NCBI GenBank assembly: GCA_903884375.1
Contig: CAISER010000021.1
Location: 1 to 32,926 of the forward strand
Direction of reading: 5' to 3'
DNA length: 32,926 nucleotides
Source of the DNA: Candidatus Collierbacteria bacterium
GTDB taxonomy: Bacteria; Patescibacteriota; Microgenomatia; UBA1400; MFAQ01
In this document: positions 10,084 through 18,687 of the stretch, piece after piece
Position numbering within the stretch: position 1 is the stretch's first letter
Layout: the number at the start of each line of letters is the position of its first letter
Notes under the pieces: model-generated
The model's database searches: none
What the model was told of the DNA's origin: nothing
The model's input: the letters and a program-made list of their open reading frames with translations, nothing else
Made by a program: the position numbers and the translations under genes

Positions 10084-10407
10084 CTATATAAATTCTTTCA
10101 TGTACTTGACTGAATTTCTACCCATATTGTATCCACCCGTAATCAAAAAACTCAGTCCCAAATAGTAGCCAAAATCGTACCAGCCACCATTATTGTGTAC
10201 CTCATAAAGACCATAATGGCCTCCAAAAAGATTAAATATAAACGCCCAGCCGGAGGTAAGACCGTCCCAAAGACCGTTCCAAAATCCGTAGATATGACCT
10301 GATGCATCAGTTGTGTTTTTCAATGGATTGGGTTGACCACAAGCAGTCAGAAACAACATCATAAGAACCAAAACAAATATTAATAATATTATTTTTCTGT
10401 CTTTCAA
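10084..10407 (-). CDS. Small predicted lipoprotein/membrane protein
   Basis: Lipobox LTACG; conserved-looking GFWNGLWDGLTSGWAFIFNLF. SD AAGGAGG positions a TTG start at 10407 (MKDRKIILL) rather than the ORF-track start. Confidence 0.7.
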   Translation of the reverse strand: MKDRKIILLIFVLVLMMLFLTACGQPNPLKNTTDASGHIYGFWNGLWDGLTSGWAFIFNLFGGHYGLYEVHNNGGWYDFGYYLGLSFLITGGYNMGRNSVKYMKEFI

Positions 10408-10479
10408 TCGTGCCTCCTTGGTAAATTTGAATTGGAAAATCAAAGAACATCAAAGTATATCAAACAAATACATAAATCG

Positions 10480-11544
10480 CTACCTTAAACCACCCACCAC
10501 TCTCACTTTTGCCAATAATTTATCGTTTTCCAACACTTTGGCACAACCTCGAACCACAGCCTCCAAGGGCGCCTCTGTAACCCAAACAGGCATTCCTGTT
10601 TGTTCGGCAATCAATTTATCAATACTTCTTATTAACGATCCTCCCCCAGCCATAACCATGCCTTTTTCCAAAATATCGGCTACCAAATCCGGAGGTGTTT
10701 CTTCAATAATTAAAGTAATCTCCGATAAAATCTGGTTAATTACCGGCATCATTGCTTCTCTTACTTCTACACTATTTAGTTTCATTGACTTGGGTAAGCC
10801 ATTATCCAAACTTCTACCACGTACCACCACTTCTAACGGCTTTCCTTCTTTTTCGCACTTCAAAGGAAAAGCAGAACCAACTTTCATTTTTACTTCTTCG
10901 GCAGTGCTTTCGCCCAATAAAAGATTGTATTTTAATCGAACGAAATTTGTTATTGACTCCGTCAATTCATCACCAGCAACACGTAAACTACGATTTAATA
11001 CTAAACCCCCTAAGGAAATAACGCCAATTTCCGAAGTTCCTCCTCCAATATCACAAACCATTTGTCCTTCAGCCTTTTCAATGGGGAGTCCTGAGCCAAT
11101 CGCTGCCGCCATCGGTTCCTCAATAAGATAAGCAGCTCGAGCTCCTGCTGATAAAGCTGCCTCTTGTACTGCCCTTCGCTCCACTTCCGTTACCCCTGAT
11201 GGAATTCCAATGGCCACCCTCGGACGAGCAATTTTAAATCCCAACCCTTTATAAAATTCATGAACTTCCACAATATAATGTTTCAACATTGCTTCAGCGG
11301 CATCAAAATCGGCAATTACTCCGTCTCGCAAAGGACGAACCACCTCAATACTGGCAGGATTTTTTCCCAACATTTTTTTCGCTTCTTCACCAATTGCTAA
11401 AATCTCTTTCGTCTTCATATGTCGCGCCACCACCGAGGGTTGACGAATTACTACTCCCTTTCCTCGAACATGAACCACAGTATTAGCGGTACCTAAATCG
11501 ATACCCACATCCAAGGTAGCTAATCTCCACAAAGACTCGAACAT
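10480..11544 (-). CDS. mreB: Rod-shape determining protein MreB
   Basis: DVGIDLGTANTVVHVRGKGVVIRQPSVVA, CDIGGGTSEIGVISLGG. Start at MFESLWRLATLDVGIDLG preferred. Confidence 0.96.
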   Translation of the reverse strand: MFESLWRLATLDVGIDLGTANTVVHVRGKGVVIRQPSVVARHMKTKEILAIGEEAKKMLGKNPASIEVVRPLRDGVIADFDAAEAMLKHYIVEVHEFYKGLGFKIARPRVAIGIPSGVTEVERRAVQEAALSAGARAAYLIEEPMAAAIGSGLPIEKAEGQMVCDIGGGTSEIGVISLGGLVLNRSLRVAGDELTESITNFVRLKYNLLLGESTAEEVKMKVGSAFPLKCEKEGKPLEVVVRGRSLDNGLPKSMKLNSVEVREAMMPVINQILSEITLIIEETPPDLVADILEKGMVMAGGGSLIRSIDKLIAEQTGMPVWVTEAPLEAVVRGCAKVLENDKLLAKVRVVGGLR

Positions 11545-11624
11545 AATATGGCTAATAATAACAGATTGCCTCATTATTGGAAGAGCAAATATTTTCTGTT
11601 TTTGATAAATGTTAAACTAATCCC

Positions 11625-13592
11625 ATGTCCGAATCCTCTCTTAACTTGTCTAAAATAATTCGCCAACTTTTCTACATACTATTTTTTGCCTCTCCCCTTA
11701 TTCTCTGGCCCTTCACTTCCGAAGTTTTTGAGTTTAATAAAATGATGTTTGTTTATTTGCTTACCATTCTTATTACTTCTGCGTGGCTAATCAAATCATT
11801 CATCAACAAAAAAATTGAAATTGCCAAAACTCCTCTTGACCTCCCTATTGTCCTTTTCCTTGTTTCACAAATTATCTCTACCATTATTTCTATTGATCCT
11901 CACACTAGTCTTTGGGGATATTATTCCCGTTTCCATGGTGGTTTTATGTCCACCATTTCTTACATTATTCTTTTTTATGCTCTCGTCACTCATTTTTCTA
12001 ATGAGATTAAGGCGATAAATAATCTAATATCTGCTATCCTTTTTTCGGCTACTTTAATTTCTCTTTACGCTATTCTTGAACATTTTGGAATCGATAAAAC
12101 AATCTGGGTTCAAGATGTTCAAAATCGCGTCTTTTCTACCCTTGGCCAACCAAACTGGCTTTCAGCATTTTTGGTAGCTATATTGCCTCTTTCTCTCTTC
12201 CAAGCAATTTCATATTCAAAAAATATTCATCAACGATTGTTATATTTTGGCCTATCGTTTTTATATTTTATTGCTATTCTTTATACCAAATCCCAATCGG
12301 GTATCGCCGCTACAGCAGTTATTTTACTTCTCTTTTTTATCATCACCTCTATTAAAAATAAAAAAATCTGGCTTCTTCTCTTATTGATTCCATTATCTGT
12401 TTCCGTATTAATTTTTAAAGGAAATTATGTTCGTCAAACTCTTGGTTCTCTTAACAAAATTAACCCGTTTTATTCTAATACTCTTACTATTATTAACGAA
12501 GAAAACAAAACCAGAATCGGCGGAAGTGACTCCATGACTATCCGTAGAGTTGTTTGGGAAGGAGCTATCAAGCTTGGGCTAAAACGGCCTTTTTTTGGTA
12601 CGGGAGTTGAAACTTTTGGTTACACCTATTACTGGGTCCGCCCAGCCACTCATAATCTCACTTCAGAATCTGAATTTTTATATAACAAAGCCCACAATGA
12701 GTACTTAAATTATTTTGCCACTTCCGGTTTTATAGGACTTTTAACATATCTTTTTCTAACAGGTTCTATCATTTATCTTTTTACAAACAATAAAGGTGTC
12801 ATATCAAACGAAGCAAAACAAACTCAGTTTCTTAAATTAAGATTGCCCCTTCTTCTTGGTATTGTCTCTATTCTGATTACCAACTATATCGGTTTTTCCG
12901 TCGTAAATGTCGCATTATTTTTCTATCTTTATCCGGCAATCTATATCGCCTCTATAGGTAAAAATATCTTTCGTTATCATAAAATAAATTTTGACTCAAA
13001 TTGGGGAATATTTATTATTTTCATTCTGACAACTTGGTTTATTATCGGACTTTCTAAGGCTTGGTTGGCAGACTTAGCCTATAACAAAGGCAAGGGTAGC
13101 CTCGAAGAATCCGAAAAAGCAGTTCGGCTTAATCCCAAAGAGCCAATTTATTATGCTCAGCTTGGCAACATCAATGCTCTTGTAGCTACACAAATAATCG
13201 CTCCCCAAATCGCCAATCTTCCCGTAACTGCATCTGCTGAAATAAAACAACAGGCCAATCTCGTTTTTGAAAAATACATCAATCAAGCCACAACTAACAT
13301 TCAAAAGGCACAATCTCTTAATTCATACAATATTAATGTTCTTAAAATAAAAGCCAAAACCGAACTTACTCTTGCGTCAATTAATTCCAATTATTATCAA
13401 GAAGCACTCAACACTCTACTTCGTATTAGTGAACTTTCTCCGACAGACAGTACAAACTTTATCAATATTGGAATACTCTATCAAAATAACGGCAAATCGG
13501 AATTGGCTAAAAAGGCATTTGAACAAGCGCTTTATCTTAATCCAAACTCTGAATCAGCTAAAGAGTATCTTAAGAAAATAACCTTCAAATAA
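11625..13592 (+). CDS. O-antigen ligase/polymerase-like membrane protein with C-terminal TPR repeats
   Basis: ~12 TM, Wzy_C-type GTGVETFGYTYYWVRP...AHNEYLNYFATSGFIGL; C-terminal TPR (INIGILYQNNGKSELAKKAFEQALYLNPN). Confidence 0.85.
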   Translation: MSESSLNLSKIIRQLFYILFFASPLILWPFTSEVFEFNKMMFVYLLTILITSAWLIKSFINKKIEIAKTPLDLPIVLFLVSQIISTIISIDPHTSLWGYYSRFHGGFMSTISYIILFYALVTHFSNEIKAINNLISAILFSATLISLYAILEHFGIDKTIWVQDVQNRVFSTLGQPNWLSAFLVAILPLSLFQAISYSKNIHQRLLYFGLSFLYFIAILYTKSQSGIAATAVILLLFFIITSIKNKKIWLLLLLIPLSVSVLIFKGNYVRQTLGSLNKINPFYSNTLTIINEENKTRIGGSDSMTIRRVVWEGAIKLGLKRPFFGTGVETFGYTYYWVRPATHNLTSESEFLYNKAHNEYLNYFATSGFIGLLTYLFLTGSIIYLFTNNKGVISNEAKQTQFLKLRLPLLLGIVSILITNYIGFSVVNVALFFYLYPAIYIASIGKNIFRYHKINFDSNWGIFIIFILTTWFIIGLSKAWLADLAYNKGKGSLEESEKAVRLNPKEPIYYAQLGNINALVATQIIAPQIANLPVTASAEIKQQANLVFEKYINQATTNIQKAQSLNSYNINVLKIKAKTELTLASINSNYYQEALNTLLRISELSPTDSTNFINIGILYQNNGKSELAKKAFEQALYLNPNSESAKEYLKKITFK

Positions 13593-13607
13593 CTGTTGAT
13601 AAAAGAA

Positions 13608-13629
13608 AAGCCTTCCTAAAGGAAGGCTT
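13608..13629. terminator. Bidirectional hairpin terminator between convergent genes
   Basis: AAGCCTTCC TAAA GGAAGGCTT. Confidence 0.8.
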
Positions 13630-13633
13630 ATTG

Positions 13634-13981
13634 TTAAGACGCAATTATTCTTTCAAAACTCGATTTACTGGGAAATCCCAGATATGTTTCAAAACCGGTA
13701 GAATGTTTCCGTTTTTTTATTAATAGTCGGATTTTGTTATCATGCAAAATTTTTACTTGCCGGTCGGTAAGAAAAATAACCGGAACGGCATGTGACAATG
13801 GAGGAAAGTAAGCAGTCCCCAAAGTAATCTCTCCCAACAATTTCGTCGTGATTACCGTCTTGGTGGTAAACATTTCATAACCATCTTCTCGGCTTAAACT
13901 TCCGTATTTCCTGACAAAATCCGGACTACTAAACTTTTCATACAAGCGTACTAATCTTAAATTTTCTTCATCAAATTTCAT
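13634..13981 (-). CDS. Hypothetical protein
   Basis: 115-aa ORF with SD (TAGGAGGCTTATG) and terminator. Confidence 0.65.
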   Translation of the reverse strand: MKFDEENLRLVRLYEKFSSPDFVRKYGSLSREDGYEMFTTKTVITTKLLGEITLGTAYFPPLSHAVPVIFLTDRQVKILHDNKIRLLIKKRKHSTGFETYLGFPSKSSFERIIAS

Positions 13982-13988
13982 AAGCCTC

Positions 13989-14372
13989 CTATTTGCTATA
14001 TTCAGAAAATAATATGGCCATGTTAATGGTTCTAGAATACATAAATAATCCGATTATTGTCATAAAAATTATTTTTACGAATACACTCAATATACCTATT
14101 CCGCCTGGTTGAATCGCACATGCTATCGCACAAAAAATAAAAAAGGCTATTTGCCAGACAAACCAATAACCGACAACAAAGTTTCTATCTATCCTTGGTG
14201 TCTTTCGGATTATTTTTAATATCCAAAGCAAAGGAACACCCTCCATGGCCACTAAGGAAAATATCAATATCCAAAAAGGAAAACCAATCTCATTTCCAAA
14301 CATCAAGACAATTGATGCGTGTAGGGCCAATCCTAGAAACCATGATAACCAAGCAATGCTTTTAACTATCAT
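13989..14372 (-). CDS. Hypothetical 4-TM membrane protein
   Basis: Start placed at MIVKSIAWLSW by SD GGAGGAGAAAATG; multiple hydrophobic helices. Confidence 0.65.
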   Translation of the reverse strand: MIVKSIAWLSWFLGLALHASIVLMFGNEIGFPFWILIFSLVAMEGVPLLWILKIIRKTPRIDRNFVVGYWFVWQIAFFIFCAIACAIQPGGIGILSVFVKIIFMTIIGLFMYSRTINMAILFSEYSK

Positions 14373-14500
14373 TTTCTCCTCCATTCGCGTTCGAAAGAAT
14401 AATACGTTAACGTACGTCGGCAATTTTATCACCTTACATATTACAGGTCAATTAATTTCCCAAAGACAACCAAAATGGAAGTGGGGTAAAATATAAAGGC

Positions 14501-15034
14501 ATGAAAATCCTAACTACACCGAACCCCCTACTTCGTCGCGTGGCAAACCCGGTAAAAAAACTTGATAATCGGCTTCAGAAACAGATTGCCGAAATGATAA
14601 AAACCCTAAAATCCGCCAAGGATCCAGAGGGTGTTGGTTTAGCAGCTCCTCAAGTTGGTCTTGATCTCCGGCTTTTTATCATTTCATTTAGCGGAGTCCC
14701 GGAAATTTTTATCAATCCTGAGCTTAAAAACTTCTCCCAGGCTACTTTAAAAGATGTTCACTCTCGCTCAAAAGACCGTTGGCTTGAAGGTTGTCTCTCG
14801 GTTCCTCGGCTTTGGGGTTTCGTTGATCGCCCATACTCTGTAGAAATCGACTACCTTACTCCCAATAACGGTATTCTTGAAAAACGTCATCGTAAGCTTG
14901 AAGATGTTGATGCCTCCTATGTTCAGCACGAAAATGATCACCTAAATGGCATCCTCTTTACCGACCGGATTCTGGAACAAGGAGGCGAGATCTTAAAAGA
15001 AACACCCACAGGTCTTACTCCAATTGAGATGTAA
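14501..15034 (+). CDS. def: Peptide deformylase
   Basis: GVGLAAPQVG, EGCLSVP, QHENDHLNG (three PDF motifs). Confidence 0.95.
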   Translation: MKILTTPNPLLRRVANPVKKLDNRLQKQIAEMIKTLKSAKDPEGVGLAAPQVGLDLRLFIISFSGVPEIFINPELKNFSQATLKDVHSRSKDRWLEGCLSVPRLWGFVDRPYSVEIDYLTPNNGILEKRHRKLEDVDASYVQHENDHLNGILFTDRILEQGGEILKETPTGLTPIEM

Positions 15035-15037
15035 CAA

Positions 15038-15061
15038 AAAGCCCCGGTTTCCCGAGGCTTT
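15038..15061. terminator. Bidirectional hairpin terminator between def and the convergent tiny ORF operon
   Basis: AAAGCCCCGG TTTC CCGAGGCTTT. Confidence 0.75.
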
Positions 15062-15071
15062 ATCTGGCCTG

Positions 15072-15188
15072 TTACTTTCTCTTTAAAAGAAAAAGTACGG
15101 CCATTATTACCATTGCAATCGGAAGGATCGGAACCCACTTCAGTGTGTTTTCCCCTTCCCAATATTCCACCTGTCTCATGTCTTCCAT
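15072..15188 (-). CDS. 38-aa single-TM peptide (not in ORF track)
   Basis: MEDMRQVEYWEGENTLKWVPILPIAMVIMAVLFLLKRK-stop preceded by perfect SD AAAGGAGGCGGATTATG. Confidence 0.72.
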   Translation of the reverse strand: MEDMRQVEYWEGENTLKWVPILPIAMVIMAVLFLLKRK

Positions 15189-15200
15189 AATCCGCCTCCT

Positions 15201-15308
15201 TTAATATAACCTGAATAGAATTATTACTATTAGTGCCGATATGGTGATGATAAAAATCATCACTGATATCCATTCAAGGATTTCCTTTTCCCTTGTCTTT
15301 CTGTTCAC
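15201..15308 (-). CDS. 35-aa single-TM peptide (not in ORF track)
   Basis: GTG start; MNRKTREKEILEWISVMIFIITISALIVIILFRLY-stop preceded by perfect SD AAAGGAGGTGTTC. Confidence 0.72.
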   Translation of the reverse strand: MNRKTREKEILEWISVMIFIITISALIVIILFRLY

Positions 15309-15349
15309 GAACACCTCCTTTAAAGTACTACTTACTTCCTTAATGCGGA

Positions 15350-15378
15350 ATTCTACTTCAAATATCTCAATCTGTCAA
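15350..15378 (-). promoter_or_regulatory. Sigma70-type promoter for the tiny membrane peptide pair
   Basis: TTGACA (15373-15378) - 17 bp - TAGAAT (15350-15355) on the minus strand. Confidence 0.72.
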
Positions 15379-15407
15379 CTATATAGGATAAATGGTAAAA
15401 TAGAGTC

Positions 15408-16286
15408 ATGAAACCCAACCTGGTATTTTTTGGCTCACCTGAATTCTCAGCCACCATTCTTGAATCATTAATAAAACTTAATACTATTAATGTTGTCGGA
15501 GTAGTTACCACTCCGGACAAACCCTCTGGCCGTAATCTCTCCCTCCTGCCATCTCCGGTAGCGCTTATCTCTGGCAAATATAATCTTCCCGTATACAAAC
15601 CTCATCAACTTGACGAAGCCAATTTAGCCCATTTAAAGCTATTAAAACCAGACATCTTTCTTATCGTCTCTTTTGGAAAAATGATTCCCGAAACATATAT
15701 TAAGACTCCCACAATAGGTATATTTAATATTCATTTTTCGCTTTTACCAAAATACAGAGGAGCACTTTGTATTAGTGAAGCCATAAAAAATCAAGATGAA
15801 ATTACCGGAGTAACCCTTTTGGAAATGGATAATCTTTTAGACCATGGCCCAATCATTTCCCAAGCAAAAATTACTGTCGATATTAATGATAATGTCGCCA
15901 CATTGACCAAAAAACTTACTCAGACTGCTATCGTATTATTGGCTGATAAATTACCCGAAATCTGTGCCGGAAACTACTCCAAAACGGCTCAAGACGAAAC
16001 TAAAGTAGTTTTCACACCAAGCCACAAAACTCTAAACAGAGAATCCGCATTTATTTCTTTTAATAAAATTCTCGCGGCACAAAATGGCAGTGATGCCAAA
16101 AAGGTCCACGCTACTATCCGTTCCTTAAATCCGGATCCCGGTGCGTGGACAACCATCGACGGAACAAATGTCAAAATCATCAGTACCTCTCTGGTCGATA
16201 ACAAACTAATTCTAAACAGAATTCAACTTTCGGGAAAATCCCCTATTTCATGGAAACAATATCTCTCAGGTCACCCTCTCCCTTAA
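15408..16286 (+). CDS. fmt: Methionyl-tRNA formyltransferase
   Basis: LVFFGSPEFSATILESL, VGVVTTPDKPSGR, FNIHFSLLPKYRGALCISEAI, GVTLLEMDNLLDHGPI. Confidence 0.95.
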   Translation: MKPNLVFFGSPEFSATILESLIKLNTINVVGVVTTPDKPSGRNLSLLPSPVALISGKYNLPVYKPHQLDEANLAHLKLLKPDIFLIVSFGKMIPETYIKTPTIGIFNIHFSLLPKYRGALCISEAIKNQDEITGVTLLEMDNLLDHGPIISQAKITVDINDNVATLTKKLTQTAIVLLADKLPEICAGNYSKTAQDETKVVFTPSHKTLNRESAFISFNKILAAQNGSDAKKVHATIRSLNPDPGAWTTIDGTNVKIISTSLVDNKLILNRIQLSGKSPISWKQYLSGHPLP

Positions 16287-17044
16287 CCCAAGATAATTCT
16301 TTGCGCCAGTTTTTCAAATCGATTGGCTTTTTTGCTGTCAAGATAGGTCATGTAGTTGCAGTCATTTGCTAAAAATAACGTCAGCATCGAAACGTCCAGG
16401 TCTTCTTTATCATCATCTCTATTTCTGAATAGATTATTGATTTCCTCATTTTCTTCATTTTCATATTCAAACATAGCTAACCCAATTCCAAAACCCTCTT
16501 CAAACTGTCCAATAAACATATAAAAAGTTAAATCACCAAGCCCAACCTCCAAGTGTGTCATTGCGTCTAAATTCTTAATCTTTTTACTTGCGTATATTTT
16601 CGTATTGTCTTTATCGTTTCGATTAATTCCACAAAAATAAAATTGTTTTTCCGATAAGTCCAAATGAGCTACATATTCTTCTTGGCTATTTTCCATCAAA
16701 GCCGCCAAATCGAGATAATCTGTAATTGCTGTATCGCTCAACTCAGACGTTTCATCTTTTTCCAATAAGTACTTCAAAAATGGTAAAGTATTTATTCTAA
16801 CGGCCTCCAAATCTCCTTCCGAGTTATATTTAACTCCCACCCCCAAACCGTAAAACAATGCCCGGAAACCCTCGTTGATTAAAGCAAAATCTACCGCTTT
16901 TTTGGAGGTAATTGCTTCATAAGAAATCTCATTATCTCTATTTGTTTCGTTCACTAATGATCCACCCAAATCAGGAGTTAAATTGAAATTCGGAATATAA
17001 CGAAAAAATTCTTTTGATCTAGACACCTTTTTTGGCGGCAGCAA
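16283..17044 (-). CDS. Hypothetical protein downstream of rpmB
   Basis: 253-aa ORF overlapping the rpmB stop; a GTG start overlapping the rpmB stop (GTGTCTAG) is also possible. Confidence 0.65.
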   Translation of the reverse strand: MLPPKKVSRSKEFFRYIPNFNLTPDLGGSLVNETNRDNEISYEAITSKKAVDFALINEGFRALFYGLGVGVKYNSEGDLEAVRINTLPFLKYLLEKDETSELSDTAITDYLDLAALMENSQEEYVAHLDLSEKQFYFCGINRNDKDNTKIYASKKIKNLDAMTHLEVGLGDLTFYMFIGQFEEGFGIGLAMFEYENEENEEINNLFRNRDDDKEDLDVSMLTLFLANDCNYMTYLDSKKANRFEKLAQRIILG

Positions 17045-17270
17045 TTTGTTCTGATCGTTGTGTTTCTCGGAGAGATCTCTTACAAGTAGTACAAACCTTA
17101 ATTTTTACTTTTGTACCCTCAATTACAAGATGATGAACATGAAGATTGGGTTTACGAATTTTTTTAATTCTTCGTTTGGAAAAACTTACCAAATTAATAT
17201 GTTGAACTCCCTTACCACAAATGGCACACTGAAGTTTCCCCTTTTCGGGCTGTTTTTCTGTTTGTTTCAT
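17019..17270 (-). CDS. rpmB: Ribosomal protein L28 (zinc-binding Cys4 form)
   Basis: CAICGKGVQHINLVSFSKRRIKKIRKPNLH...KIKVCTTCKRSL; ATG at 17270 follows TGT-TAAAAT. Confidence 0.92.
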   Translation of the reverse strand: MKQTEKQPEKGKLQCAICGKGVQHINLVSFSKRRIKKIRKPNLHVHHLVIEGTKVKIKVCTTCKRSLRETQRSEQIAAAKKGV

Positions 17271-17321
17271 GGGCACAATTTTAACATATTTTTCGCTTCA
17301 AGGTATACTAAAATAGAACTT

Positions 17322-17948
17322 ATGATATTTAGCATACTAGGAGTCCTTCTTTCTGTCGTCTACCTTGTTTTAGCTGTGGCCATTCATGAATTTGCTCATG
17401 CCGCAACCGCCGACAGGCTTGGAGACCCAACAGCTAGAGCTGCCGGACGATTAACTCTCAATCCTTTCGCTCATATAGATCCCGTGGGTACCATCGTCTT
17501 ACCTCTTTCACTGATGCTTCTATCGGGTGGTAGTTTTGCTTTTGGCTGGGGTAAACCAACTCCATACGACGAATATAATCTCCAAAGCCCCCGCCGCGAT
17601 GTCGGTCTTATTTCGGTTGCTGGACCAATCAGCAATCTATTTCTTGCCTCTATCGTCGCTTTAGCTATCCACTATCTTCCTTATTCTTTTTCGCTGTTTT
17701 TAATTCCTTTTGTAGTTGTCAATATTAGTCTTGCAGTATTTAATCTTATCCCTGTTGGACCACTCGACGGTCAAAAAATTCTTTTTGCTCTGCTTCCACG
17801 CGATTTAGCCTATGAGTTTCAAACAATAATGAATAAATATGGCACTCTTATTCTCATCCTTCTTATCTTCCCTATTTTCGGAAGTTCACCTGTTATGGCC
17901 ATTCTTGATCCAGCCATTCGATTTCTCATCCACCTTCTTCTGCCATAA
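17322..17948 (+). CDS. Site-2 protease (M50 family) membrane metalloprotease
   Basis: HEFAHA and NLIPVGPLDGQ motifs; the ORF-track start is too far upstream, ATG at 17322 is the natural start. Confidence 0.9.
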   Translation: MIFSILGVLLSVVYLVLAVAIHEFAHAATADRLGDPTARAAGRLTLNPFAHIDPVGTIVLPLSLMLLSGGSFAFGWGKPTPYDEYNLQSPRRDVGLISVAGPISNLFLASIVALAIHYLPYSFSLFLIPFVVVNISLAVFNLIPVGPLDGQKILFALLPRDLAYEFQTIMNKYGTLILILLIFPIFGSSPVMAILDPAIRFLIHLLLP

Positions 17949-18019
17949 AATCCAAGGCTTTACATTTCTTTTTAATTATTGAAGGAAAAGTATTGAAGAT
18001 TGGTCAAATAAATAACCAA

Positions 18020-18664
18020 TCACAAGGCTCGTTTTCTGGAAATAAAGCTAAAGACACCCACAATTAGAAGCAGTGCTCCAAAGCCAAACAAGGCAATTTT
18101 CAAAACAGTTGACAAAGCACCTCCGATTCCCTGACCGGCAGATACCTCCGCAACCGGAGTTATTGCCTCTTCTCCTGTCTTTACAGGAGAGGTTTTTACA
18201 ATATTTTTTGAGGTGGGTGTCGGAGTCACAGTTATAGTCGCTCCAGAATTAACTTTGTCAGATTCAAAATTAATTTGTTGTACCTGTCCGGTAAGTAGAA
18301 TCGCCTCAGAAGGTTTATTCCCATATCCATCGGACTCGGCGGTGATATAAAGTTCTAAAAATTTTACATCCGTAGCCGTTGCTAATTTACCATTGACAAT
18401 CTCACCTAGTCTTCTGGTTTTTCCATTTTCTTCATTTAACCAGACAACATAACGGTTTTGTTCCGGAGATAAAGCTGTTTTTAGGTCACGGCAAGTCATC
18501 AATACTCGATAAGTACCATCTACAAACACCGAGGTTGCAAAACAAGCTCCGCTTACTCCAGCACCTCTCATCAGCACCGTCCCCTCATTGGCAAAAGCAA
18601 TCTTGGGCAGTACTAATAATCCCCACAAAACAACTGTAAACAAACCTAAATATAATTTCTTCAT
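18020..18664 (-). CDS. Secreted/surface-anchored hypothetical protein
   Basis: N-terminal signal peptide, Thr/Pro-rich linker, C-terminal TM followed by RKRAL. Confidence 0.7.
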   Translation of the reverse strand: MKKLYLGLFTVVLWGLLVLPKIAFANEGTVLMRGAGVSGACFATSVFVDGTYRVLMTCRDLKTALSPEQNRYVVWLNEENGKTRRLGEIVNGKLATATDVKFLELYITAESDGYGNKPSEAILLTGQVQQINFESDKVNSGATITVTPTPTSKNIVKTSPVKTGEEAITPVAEVSAGQGIGGALSTVLKIALFGFGALLLIVGVFSFISRKRAL

Positions 18665-18687
18665 ATAGAAATATTGTACCGCAAATC

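Noticed and set aside
14938-15273. 111-aa minus-strand ORF
   Set aside because: Overlaps def antisense; the real coding in this stretch is the two SD-led tiny ORFs in another frame.
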